Below are positions 1 through 9,725 of a DNA stretch of 64,000 bases, in pieces (positions within the stretch are counted from its first letter, which is position 1; each line of letters begins with the position of its first letter). The notes under the pieces are model-generated. The model saw only the letters and a program-made list of their open reading frames with translations, did no database searches and was not told the origin of the DNA. The translations under genes and the position numbers were made by a program. Source of the stretch: Spirometra erinaceieuropaei (Eukaryota > Platyhelminthes > Cestoda > Diphyllobothriidea > Diphyllobothriidae). The DNA lies in assembly GCA_902702965.1 (NCBI GenBank), contig CACRXP010000028.1, forward strand, positions 867,806 through 931,805. Direction: 5' to 3'.

Positions 1-229
1 AAACATCGTTCTGCAGATGGAAACGACGATAAAGCCTGCGCAATCTGCGACGAAAGGGTAAAGGTAGGAAAATCTCATCCCCAACATTAATAATTTTCTT
101 ACGGGGGAGAAAACGAGAAATAAGCGGACCCAAAATTTCGGACTCAAGTAAAAAACAGGCATTAATTACTTAAGAATATCCAGATAAATGCAGAGCTTCA
201 CTTATCTTTGAAATTGAGCTGCGCGCCTT

Positions 230-432
230 GACCTTGACCTTGGATCGACAAAACTGCTGCAATAGCAACTTGGCCGGTAACAAAACAGGAGCAGCGAACC
301 AAAGCGGATCATGGACGGTTGAGATATAAGAGAGCGCTGATGTTCTAGTAATCGTACCCGTAGGCTACTTGACTGTGAAATTGAATGAGTATGAAGTCTT
401 CTTCCATTCGACACCCAGTGCTCTGTGGGTGT
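230..432 (-). pseudogene. BEL/Pao RT C-terminal/connection fragment
   Basis: Read on the minus strand, this stretch gives LGVEW near 425, then an in-frame stop, then SYISTVHDPLWFAAPVLLPA and KLLLQQFCRS. This is the block that follows the reverse transcriptase palm in BEL/Pao polyproteins, where an 'S-(V/I)-(Y/H)-DPLGFAAP' box is strongly conserved. The stop after the FTVK residues shows it is dead. It continues, after frame changes, from the RT fragment at 600-1075. Nothing recognisable follows towards position 1, so the RNase H and integrase domains are not visible here. Confidence 0.8.
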
Positions 433-599
433 CGGCCGACTTAAGATCGGGTCACATTCCCCCATCGACTCGTCCTTCCTCAGAGTTGTATATGCGGACC
501 ACAACCGAATCGCTGCACCATTTCTGTTAGCGAAAACCATGATTTCGCAGAGCTGTTCGAAAGTAGGAAGATACGCCTCTAAGGGCCTGTGCACAGTCA

Positions 600-1075
600 C
601 GGCGGATCAAATAATCGTCGATGTAGAAACACTTTCGCAAGTTATTGATATTATGAACTTCAGGGGAGCCTGCCACCTGGTTTATCGGCCGAGTTATTGT
701 GTGGATAACAACACCTGGGAAGAGGTTGCCCCAAACGGATGTAGTGTCATTTGATAAACCTCAGGAACACGTTTTAAGTCACAATTTAAGCACCACAGAA
801 AACGCAAAAACGAACGTTGAGATTTTGGAACTGGGATGTAATGGAACATAGCTTCCATGTCTGCAACGACTACGCACGGAAACCCGCGGAATCGAGTGAA
901 AAATCCACACAAACTGTTAGCTAGTTCTGAACCCCACCAGTAATTGGAGGCTGAGTGATGTGACCCTGTATTTGCCGGCACAGTCGAACACTACTCTCAG
1001 CTTGTCCGGCTTCATCGGATTTACTACGGAGTGGCGGGGTAAATGCCAGATTTGTCCAGAAACGGCGTCGGTGCA
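600..1075 (-). pseudogene. BEL/Pao reverse transcriptase fragment
   Basis: The minus strand encodes the RT fingers and palm in three frames. First comes [20 protein letters not shown] followed by FDCAGKY (about 1045-960). After a frameshift comes ADMEAMFHYIPVP, RSFLRFLWCLN and YQMTLHPFGATSS (about 930-730). After a second shift comes CFYIDDYL (about 607-630), the YxDD catalytic box. These are the RT boxes of BEL/Pao elements, whose role is to copy element RNA into DNA in virus-like particles. The catalytic residues survive, but at least two frameshifts and several stops separate the boxes, so no active enzyme can be made. Confidence 0.88.
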
Positions 1076-1673
1076 ACGGTTACTGCGCAACCATTGTTTA
1101 TGTATTAAGAGATCGCTTTAACTTATTGCTCCATATACACGGGGTTTTTAAGAGATCTGTTTTTTTTTCAAGGTATATAAACGTTTACGAGCAACAATCT
1201 CGTTGTCAGGCAAACAGGGAGAACCTAACTTCCAAGGTAGATGAATTTCCGAGTGCTCTCGAGTCAGATGCGTATGGGACTAGAACAACTGTCAAACTCT
1301 TTTGTTCTCCACAGACTGTGCCTTATCCAAGGGCTTGACGAAACTTTGACGGAATCTTTCTCGCTCGAAAAATCGACATTTGCTCCTCAGCGATCTTGCT
1401 CAGCTACAAGACCCATGAGTACCCAACCGAGAGGAGAAAGAACAGCATAGAGATCTTCCTGGTCGCCGTATCGATGTTCGAGTATCCAGTGAGCTGCATG
1501 TACATTCATTAAGATTAGTATTGATACTTTTGCTCCTTCGACAAATGGAGTTCGATGTCGCGTAGATGTTTCCAGCGTGCTGCCTGGTTTCTAGCCAAAG
1601 TAAACCGTTAAAAGTTAGGAAGATGGCTGACGAGCCAGGCCTTTTTCATCTCCAGTCGTTTTTTCCCTTCTAT

Positions 1674-2202
1674 CAAAAGGGCGTTCGTAACGTTTGACCG
1701 AAACATTTTAGGGAGAGTTTACGACAACTTCGTTCGGCCCCACTTAGAATATGGCCTACAAGCATGGCGGCCATGACTAGTAAGGGGCCAAGCATGCCTC
1801 GAACGGGTACAACGTCGTGCAACAAAGCTGATAAACGGTCTAAAAAGCCAATCCTACACAAACAGACTGAAATGCCTTAAACTATTCCCTCTGTGTCTGA
1901 GGCAGCAAAGAGGTGATCTTATCCTCGTCTACAAAATAATGCATGGCCTTGAGCATGGACTTAGCTTTGAGGACATGTTTCAGTGGCGCCTTTCACCCAA
2001 TCTTCGGAGCCACTCGATGAATCTGCGGACATCAATGTCCAGTCTGAATCTTCGTTCTGAATTTTTCACGCAAAGGGTACTCGAGGAATTGAACGATCTT
2101 TCTCAGTCAGTCATGAAGGCGACGTCTCTACAACTCTTCAAGGAACGCTTGGATGATTATTTGTGTCCCCTGTTTTCCCTCGACATTCTGAATCTGAACT
2201 AA
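1674..2202 (+). pseudogene. 3' end of a CR1/jockey-like LINE reverse transcriptase
   Basis: One plus-strand frame reads VYDNFVRPHLEYGLQAWRP, a stop near 1775, then LERVQRRATKLINGL, RLKCLKLFPLCLRQQRGDL and ILVYKIMHGL, running on to a natural stop at 2200-2202 after about 175 codons. This 'VRPHLEYG..W ... ERVQRRATK ... RR.RGDLI..YKI' block is the usual C-terminus of non-LTR retrotransposon polymerases of the CR1/jockey group, common in flatworms. Only the last domain is present, as expected from 5' truncation during target-primed reverse transcription. It lies inside the BEL/Pao element in opposite orientation. With only one stop in the frame it is younger or better preserved than its host. Confidence 0.85.
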
Positions 2203-2380
2203 TACCCCACGACTCCCTAAATACTTTCTCAGAGACACTGCTACTCAAATTAAGCAAGCACTGTTTTAATGGCGAATATTTTCATTGTTCGTGTACAGCT
2301 ATTTGTAACGAGCTGAAATATACTGAATAGGGTCTCCAAAGCCTTTGCCTATTATCCTTACCAAATAAACTGAAACGGCT

Positions 2381-2776
2381 CTAACTTAGCTGGATAACCA
2401 CTATTTTGGAGCTTACGTCTGCTGTTTGAACGACAGTGGATACTGACAGCACTGCTGATCGGCCAGTGAAACCTAATAGTTTCAACAAGTATTTATCGAT
2501 AAGCGTTGTATCTGAGCCGTTATCAAGGAAGGCATACATGGTAACCGAACCGAGAGACCCAAACAATTTAATTGGTGACAATCCCAAGGAAACGACTTGC
2601 CCTACGCCGTATGTTGTCAGACAGTCAGTTGCTTGAGAATTCAGCTCTGTGTTCTTTTTCGTCAGAGACGCGCCAGCCCCGTATTCTGATCGTTGGAGCA
2701 GTGGATGGCGGCGCATGGAGCACCGCGCGATACCACAGGTCTTGCACGACCTACAATTGATGGTGTGGGCAACCAT
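2381..2776 (-). pseudogene. BEL/Pao Cys/His cluster and aspartic protease
   Basis: A 131-codon open frame carries CRSCKTCGIARCSMRRHPLLQ-like Cys/His spacing (C-x2-C-x5-C ... RRHPLL) near its start. About 75 residues later it has AFLDNGSDTTLIDKYLLKLL. The D-N/S-G-S-D-T motif is the retropepsin-type active site as seen in BEL/Pao proteases, which cleave the Gag-Pol polyprotein. The order, zinc-binding tail then protease, matches the gag-pol junction. The frame is open here but is flanked by broken gag upstream and a LINE insertion downstream, so I treat it as a relic. The ATG at the start is probably not a real start, since the domain would be internal to a polyprotein. Confidence 0.82.
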
Positions 2777-3154
2777 AATGGCAACGTCGCGTCTGTCGCT
2801 AGCGCCTGTGCATACGCCCTAGCGGCAGCCTGCCTCGACACGCACGTCTGTCTGGCTTCGAATTGTCTCGTTGCAATTCACTGTCTGCACCACGCATCTG
2901 GTCGATTCTCTGCCTGCACCATGCGAGGCTTGTCACTACCCTGGCGTGGGCTCGGAGACAATCAGCGTAACTCCTCTCGCTGATTAGTTACACAGGCGGA
3001 CACAGTCTAGACGATGAGGTAAACAATCTGCCACGACACTTTTGCGGCGGCGGCCTTCGCAGACACACGTCTGGTCATTCTCGCGGACGCCGCCTCCGCG
3101 ACGCCGGAAGCATCCCCATCCGGTTACAAGCTTTCTCTATTATTCTGTTCAGAA

Positions 3155-3346
3155 TCAACCTTCCTTCCAAATGGCGTCCCACTTCTCCTTATACGTTGGG
3201 ATATGGTCTGAAGTTGTAGCGCAATGAGCACTCACGCACGGCTTAGCTGCTACAAAGGCATCGTGGTTGGGTTTTAGATGAAAATGGCATGATTGATTAC
3301 GTTCAACGAAAGCTAGTTTTTGCGGCAGGGTGAGAACGATAAACAT
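3155..3346 (-). pseudogene. BEL/Pao gag zinc-knuckle remnant
   Basis: The frame reads LPQKLAFVERNQSCHFHLKP then NHDAFVAAKPC and ends with KEKWDAIWKEG. BEL/Pao Gag proteins have a conserved run 'P..KL.FV..N..C..CLKPNH.A..C' in which Cys and His bind zinc and RNA. Here the second Cys is replaced (C-H-F-H in place of C-x2-C) and the next Cys is missing, so the knuckle is decayed. It sits between the DUF1759-like gag fragment and the protease, the expected place. Confidence 0.7.
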
Positions 3347-3426
3347 GCCATATTAATCGGTGTAATGGACTTCTCTGCACTGCAAACACTGCCGGCGCAG
3401 CGTCGGGGCTCTAGGTACTGTGGATG

Positions 3427-4035
3427 TTACTGCAGCCAGTGTGTGATGCGTATGGCCCTTATGCATCGGTCCTCGATACCCCGGGGACGATTGTGCTCTG
3501 GGAATGAACCTGAGAACTGAGACTGGTGTACAATTAATAAATCAGCTCTCCCGCCGCTCAGATCCGAGAATTTTAGCTCCCTACCAAGGCACAGTACCGA
3601 TGAAGCGGATTCTGACCACCTGCAGCGAAGTGGTTGAGATAGTAGCCTGACGATTGTAGCAAGTGTTCTAGATAAATTAAAATCCGTTATGAATTCTAAC
3701 TGCTGTAACGTGTTCTTGAAGTTCCTCATCTTCTCAACCAGCTTCACCAGGGTGGTAGGATCCATAGGTCTTATGACTGGACCGTCAACAACACTCGCTA
3801 TGTGGACCCTAGCAATGGAGTGGGGTTGGTCGAACAGCCGCCTAAGTATCTCGAGAGCCTCATAGTACCCTTCACTATGCTCCAAAATGACACAGCTCTC
3901 AATAGCTTCCTTGGCCTCGCCCTGGCAGTAGTAGATTAGGTAGGAGAGCCGACTTTAGCACTTTTCGCAATCCCACTCCCCAGGCTTCTTAGGAACAGCC
4001 AGTATTTGAGGTTTCCGTCAAAAAACATTTTTTTT
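3427..4035 (-). pseudogene. BEL/Pao gag (DUF1759-like) fragment
   Basis: From about 4035 the minus strand reads DGNLKYWLFLRSLGSGIAKS. A frameshift near 3958 is followed by SRLSYLIYYCQGEAKEAIES (from 3954), then EHSEGYYEALEILRRLFDQP, an HIASVVDGPVI box and LVEKMRNFKNTLQQLEF. This is the capsid-like region of BEL/Pao Gag known as DUF1759, recognisable by the 'YL..YC.G.A..AI..C' and 'A...L...FG.P' patterns. The frame stays open to about 3427, but after KFSDL it no longer resembles the family. The frameshift and decay mark it as non-functional. Confidence 0.8.
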
Positions 4036-7000
4036 CTGCTGTGGAAGGGAGAGCTAAGAAGACATAAAGCGCTGATAGCACCTATGACAGACCGTTTTCG
4101 CAGCTTCTGGGTGCAATGAAAAGTCAAGCTCGACACTGCATGATTGCTCAGGCTCCGGATCAAATGGAGGACGCATATATTACATTACGCTCATGCAACG
4201 AAACATTGGAGTCTTCTGGCACCAAGATGAAAGAAAACCAAATTTGATCTCATTTTCACGCTACTGAAGTTCATGGTAGCCAATGATTAGTGGCAACGCA
4301 TAGAAAATTATGTTTCACACAAATCCGCGACATCCATGCCGTCAGAACGACTTAGAGAAAAGTGTGTCAAAGCAGGGGCCTACACAAAGGGTGATATTTG
4401 CTCGGATGCCCGCGCTTTTTTGTTTTCCGCAAGTAGGCTGAGGCCATCTACAGTAAGTTCAAAATTTAACATAGCACCGTAATTTCATGTCTAAGCGACA
4501 TCCACCAAATATTAACAACGAAAAAGTAAAGCCTGATAATATTTAGCACGTTTATAGATATCATTCAGACTTTTTTCAACTTAAAACGGAGCTGCTTATG
4601 ACCCACTATTGGGTCCTGGACAGTAAACACCATGCACAGTCGTCCTGCAATCACAATAGTGACTGACTGAAGGTCAAACAGTGAGTTTCCTAATGTATCA
4701 GGCTTCTATTACATTTATTTTAAGAGCACAAGTTTTAAACATGAGTCCAAGCCCTCGAGAATCGTGCAGAGCGATATCGGGAGTTCTGGGATTTATCAAA
4801 CTTACGTATACGTATGTCTGTGTACAACTCCAACGGCCCAAAGTGAACACCAGACTTTCGAAACTTCACTTTTCTTGAACACAGGCTCAGTATTCTTTGC
4901 TGAGTATAACACCCATTACGATTTTTAAAGAAGTACATCACAATATCCATGAGTCTGCAGAATCCCGAAAAAATGATGTGCTGTTACTATGACCTTCGGG
5001 CAGCATGAAACTTGTGCACTGATTTCTGTGACCCGCGGGATTTGCTTTTTGGAGAAACAGAGACCTGATTGGTTACTGTTCGTGCCACTGTTGAAATTAC
5101 TCACCTTCGGTCTTTCTCTTAATAGGATTAAGCAATGATAACTGTTATACTTTCTCGCGTCATTATGTAATTTCCCGCTCAGGTTTTATAGATGTTCTTT
5201 TAGCATTGCTTTTGGTGTTCTCCTTCCTGCGTACAGGTCTTACAAGGCCTTAAAATATAGAAACGTTAAAAATATGGTAGGTTGCCTCAAATTCTTCGGT
5301 GATTATTTCGCCAGGTCCGACTCACTATGCATTGGATCGTGTTTTCAATATTCCTTGCCATTGAGGCTGTCACTGATTACGTTCTTGCTTGGTAAACTGT
5401 CGCATACTTCTCTAGCTATTATTAGGTTCCCATTCTATTATGAATTGAAGGTGTTCCTCGTCCTCTATCTCGCCCTGCCGTTCACCCAGGGTTCCAGCAT
5501 TATCTACAGAAAAGTTATCCATCCCAATTTATCAAAAAGAGAGACAGTATTTTTTAATCTTTTTAATTCCCCGAACGCGTAGGAAATTGATGAGGCACTT
5601 ATGCGGGCAACGGAAACGGGGTACTCTGCAGTCATGGAATTCGGAGCCAAAGGTCTTACATATGCAGCTTCTACGGTTCTGACAACCGCTATGAAGGTAA
5701 TTTGCGCAATTCGTGCATTGCTCATTCAACTGTCTTGGTTTGACCCTTTTTTATTTCTGCGGCCTCTTGCGATGTAACTTGCTCCACTGAATAGCCATTA
5801 GGAAGTTCATCGAGAAATCTATCCCTCCACGTTTTGGATTTGCGCCTCTGGCGGGGCCCTTCAGAACTACGGGCCCGAGTGATTCGTGCGAACTTTATGG
5901 TTTGCCGCAGTATTCCAGTCTCGGTCCCAATTTTCCATGCGCTTTCGTTTGTGCTGATTGTATGTTATCGCCCACATCAAGACGTGTAAAGTATGTTTGG
6001 CTAGTGCCTTTTGTCTCTTTTGCCCTTTCTAAACGTCCGTCCTGTCAATTTTTAGAGTACCACGTCAATTTTTCCCATGTCTTCTTAACCGTTTGATTCA
6101 GTCGTACTGAAGTCTTCGCATGGTCTTCTCTATTCCAGGGGCAGGACTTAATTGCGAACCATATAAATCAGCGCAGCTACAGTCTAGATGATCTCTGGCG
6201 TGATCGGCGTCCTGCTGAGCGACTGGCTGCCGGAGATTCTGCTCAGGAGCCAAGGATGCGTAAGCTGAGGATTTAAATATTTTTTGACAACTTTTTTTAG
6301 TTATTGATACTGAAGGCTGTTTACTTGCTGACAATTTTTATCCAGTCTTTTCTTGTGAAGCTAGCCTACTTAAAATACGCGTGATTCGTCTGCCTTGAAC
6401 CGAGCTTTGTGCAAACGATCGGTTCTCCTCTGTCCCGCTATTTTCCCGCAAAAAACAGTAAATTACCTGCAGACGTCTACACGGCTTTTCAGTCTGTGCT
6501 GCTACGACAATCGATTGTTCTGTCATTGTACTTCATTAAAACTAACTGCCCAACTCCTGGTTCCGGTAAATTTTTGTTCTGATTCCAGCCTTACAGAGTA
6601 GTCATAAAGTTTGCGGACAGACTATTATCCCAGGACCAGCTTTACTAATTCTGGCTTAGTCGTGTTGGAAACATCCATATTGAGAACACTTTGGACGATT
6701 CTGCTAAGAATCCTCAATTTCATAGGTGTTTTGCCGGTTAGTTTTTCACCCTGGCCATCAGATCATCCTCAACCGTTTCCGGATTTTATGATCATTCTGT
6801 TAAAGCGGTGGACCACATTAGAGCAGCCACTACTTTCATCCACGTAGTTTGATGCCATTATTTGTGTCCAGACGCCTTGACCAGGGTCCCCCACCAGGTA
6901 GTTTGCGTTAACTCAGACGAACCACCGGTTATAAAGTCACATGACTGTCCCACTTGTCCGGTTGTTTCACTACGCCTTGACAAAGCTCACTATCTGTGGC

Positions 7001-7655
7001 TCAGTGCGATACTTTGAGCAGTACGCAATTGAAGCATGCTTGTGTCACGCACATCCAGTCAAAACCCCAGAAACTGGTAAGCATTAGCTATCAAAAGATA
7101 TTCTAAAACACAGTGGCAGTGGGTGAGTAGTTGTTGAATTTGACCGCAGGGACCACACAGCATATCGGAAACTTTACTCTTCCCTTCTTACCCCTGGTTA
7201 AGACGACCGTAATCATGTGCGCATTACTTGGTAACAATCGACTTGACACAGTTTTCGACGCCGCGATACGATCTTAAGAACAGATTGGGTTACGGCCATT
7301 TTCACTCTACGAGCTATTGTGACAGCGAATACCCTTTTGAAATGGGAGTTCAAATCATCGAATAAAAAAATAATCCGGTCCCTATACAGCAATGCTTACA
7401 TTAGGCTCACACCTATGTCATGACCGCATTTGATCTTTTCCAACGCTTGCCGTGTAGCTGTACAACTGCTGTACGTTTTCATCCGCGATAAACCTCAATG
7501 ATGATTAGGTGTTCAGACCACAAGTGCTTTAAAACTAATTGTAGGACATGTACTAATGAGAGAAGACCCAAAAGTCTGGCTTTACTCTTGCGCAATCGAC
7601 GTTGCCGTGAAAATTTCCGCGAGAGTCCTTAATCGTATTATCTTCGCAGCAGACC
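4036..7655. other. No recognisable gene, 4.0-7.7 kb
   Basis: No frame exceeds about 100 codons and none shows a family I recognise. I saw no tRNA, long inverted repeat or R2/R1 repeat here. Local composition is moderately AT-rich with short pyrimidine tracts. It may be decayed repeat or intergenic DNA. Confidence 0.5.
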
Positions 7656-8798
7656 ATGGGCCGGGAAAGAATTGGGGCAGTTTCCGCCCTGGCAGAGTCA
7701 GTCCACAAAAGGTATCTGATAGGCCATGAAGGCTGGCGGCATGTTCCTAAAGCTCATGTAATTGATAAAGACGCATATCAAACTGCAAAAAATTTAGAGA
7801 ATATAGTGAAGAGAACCACTATTCCTCCACCAACGCCGGTGTCCACCAAGGCCGTGTCCGCTGGCCATTTCTCTTTCACTTTGCGGTGGATTTTATTCTG
7901 TCCGTAGCACTCCACGACCATGACACCTAGGAAGAGAAACCTTCCCGATGGTATCACCCCCTCGGAAGTGTCTTGATCGCATAGTTGTCGTGATCCACAA
8001 TCTCAGTCTAAAGCTGATCGCTGTGAAACCCAAGCACTGCTCGACGAATTCATACCGCAAGAGAATGATCTTCCTGGTTGCCGAGAGGCTCGAGGACGTC
8101 GAGGGCCTCGCCTGCCTAAGTCCCGCTAGGTTCCCGACAGCTGAGATTCGAATGGTACAGCAGTCATTTACGACACATATGAGTTGCTGACTCGGGAGAT
8201 GCCAGTGGTCGTACCGCCAGGTTCAGCAAAAGGAAGTATCCGTGTACAAGGCTAAATTGAGAAGCTCACGGCCCCGTAGCTGTGAACCTAGGCCGCTACT
8301 TGCTGTTGGCCCAAAGAAAACAGATTTTCGCCAATTGGAGCTTCCGGATAAGACCGGCCTCGGTAAATGAACTGCATACTCAATACTGTCCCACCGATCA
8401 GGGACACCTGCTACTGGTACGGCAAAGGGACGCAGTCCCAGATGTTTCGATTGTGAACTCTGTTGCCTAAAGAGAAGCTCTTTTACCGCACCCATCCTCC
8501 GAACTCCTGTGTAAGTTGCCTCCTCCGTCTTCGTCTTAGCTCACTAAGGAGTCACGCCCGGCTCGATGGTCTTTCGTGTGCGGGACTGAAACGCTGAAAA
8601 ACATTTGGCATGGCCCCCGTCGGTGATCGCAGGGTCGTGGACTCCGTAACCGGTTAAGCTAGTCTTGATGCGGCCTGGTACAAGTGGAAGTTCCCCTCTT
8701 GCCCCATTTTAACATGTCGAGTCCTTTCAGGTAGAATTCGCGAGCAATGAAAAAGTTCTTTACCTTGAAGAAGGAGATACGGTCGCAGGGACAAGAGC
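7656..8798. other. Unassigned frames 5' of the PLE 3' module
   Basis: Two moderate plus-strand frames (7656-7907, 83 codons; 7948-8190, 80 codons) and a 90-codon minus-strand frame (8223-8495) occur here. None contains a motif I can name. They may be remnants of another mobile element or chance frames. I do not call them genes. Confidence 0.35.
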
Positions 8799-8804
8799 TT
8801 TATT
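8799..8804 (-). promoter_or_regulatory. AATAAA polyadenylation-like signal after hammerhead
   Basis: The hexamer AATAAA occurs on the minus strand 6-10 bases beyond the helix I arm. It is in the same relative place in the copies at 13684-13689, 14875-14880 and 48915-48920. Conservation of position suggests it belongs to the element's transcript end. Confidence 0.45.
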
Positions 8805-8810
8805 AGTCTG

Positions 8811-8847
8811 GTGTTTCGGATTCCTGCTCGAATCCATCATCAGAGAC
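8811..8847 (-). ncRNA. Hammerhead-ribozyme-like core, PLE 3' end
   Basis: On the minus strand the order is GUCU, CUGAUGA, a hairpin, GAAAC, ACC, AGAC. The hairpin arms GGAUUC and GAAUCC are perfectly complementary and make helix II. GUCU before the first core box and AGAC after the third pair perfectly as a 4-bp helix I. The cleavage triplet is ACC rather than the usual GUC, which would weaken or abolish cleavage in this copy. Helix III is at most 1-2 bp with no loop, so any activity would need two copies in trans or tandem. AATAAA follows within 10 bases. Confidence 0.55.
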
Positions 8848-8948
8848 AACAGCAGATACGGGTGATTCACACACAAAGGGCTGCAGTATTTATAGGATGC
8901 AGTCGCCATGCTACCGCATACCTATGATCATTCACGGCTCCCCCTTCA

Positions 8949-9725
8949 TCAGAGATCGTTGCACGTGGCTTGATGGCCGACATTCGCGTCGTTAATTGCT
9001 ACAATTTCATTACATGCGTTGGATGTTGGTGTGATGATTGCTCGATCATCTGACGCGCTGACCCTTGTCTTGGGAAAAGTGTTCACCTTTGCGCTCCCTG
9101 CGTGGCCAATTACCCCGCCTGGGCAAAGTCTCAGCTCCGAGTATGGGATGGGAAGTTCATTGCACTTGTTAATTGACTGGGGGCCAGTAAACCATAATTC
9201 AAGTAGCTCCCGGCTCACGCGGTTGTCACCTCTTGCGAGAATTTCAGCCTCGTCGAATTTGAATGTGTAGCCGGACCCCGTCGAATGAGCCGCAACTTGA
9301 GAGCTGGCGTCATTTCTCCGCACCGCTGCAGCGTGTTCGGCCATTCGCGTTTGGAGTTATCTTTCGGTTTCCCCGACGTAGTTGCTTTGTCCGCAACTGA
9401 ACCAGATCCGATAAACGACTCCAGACGTTTCTAGCCGTGGCAGCGCGTCTTTCGGTTTCATTACCAGAGGCCTGATGGTTGCCTCCGGTCTGTGTGCAAC
9501 TCCAACCCCAAGTGGTGCGAGAAGGCGGCCGACAGCTTTCGAAACGTTCTTGACATACGGGAGCGCCCGCCAAGATTTGGTGTCCGTGTGGTTAGACCTT
9601 TCGTCCCTTTTGCGTATGCACCGGTCCTTAACCACAGTTTTTCCACTTGAGGCGCAGGTTAAATATGAAGGAAATACTATTTCTCCAGTTTCCAACTGAT
9701 CCCCTTCATGCTTTCTCAACAACAT
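8949..9725 (-). pseudogene. PLE GIY-YIG endonuclease domain (frameshifted)
   Basis: The first minus-strand frame (9725-9357) contains WRALPYVKNVSKAVGRLLAP, then ETSGVVYRIWFSCGQSNYVG ending ETER. The second (9344-8949) begins MAEHAAAVRRNDASSQVAAH and continues through FDEAEILARGDNRVSRELLE, LWFTGPQSINKCN and IPYS. The 'VVY.I.C..C...YVGET.R.L..R..EH' pattern is the GIY-YIG nuclease core of Penelope-like elements, with the catalytic Tyr and Arg positions visible. The later Glu-rich 'SRELLE.W' block matches the end of the domain. The enzyme nicks DNA to prime reverse transcription. A frameshift near 9350, right after ETER, splits the core, so it is probably inactive. The RT upstream is absent. Confidence 0.87.

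Larger units (their letters stand above)
230..4035 (-). mobile_element. Decayed BEL/Pao-type LTR retrotransposon
   Basis: Minus-strand fragments fall in the correct BEL/Pao order: gag (about 4035 to 3427), gag zinc knuckle (3346-3155), a second Cys/His cluster plus aspartic protease (2776-2381), reverse transcriptase (about 1075-600) and the RT/RNase H connection (about 432-240). Each piece sits in a different frame or carries stops, so the element cannot make a polyprotein. The protease-RT interval is occupied by a LINE fragment on the opposite strand, which points to a nested insertion. I saw no LTRs, RNase H core or integrase; the 3' part probably lay beyond the left edge or has been lost. 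Family assignment comes from remembered motif patterns, not from a search. Confidence 0.85.
8799..9725 (-). mobile_element. Penelope-like element, 5'-truncated 3' end
   Basis: On the minus strand a GIY-YIG endonuclease region (9725 to 8949) is followed about 100 bases downstream by a hammerhead-like RNA core (8847-8811), then an AATAAA signal (8804-8799). PLEs encode a reverse transcriptase fused to a C-terminal GIY-YIG nuclease, and hammerhead motifs are known in PLE terminal regions, so the order fits. I could not find the RT palm upstream of about 9725, so this copy appears 5'-truncated. The module is shared with copies near 13.65, 14.87, 47.45 and 48.9 kb. Confidence 0.8.
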
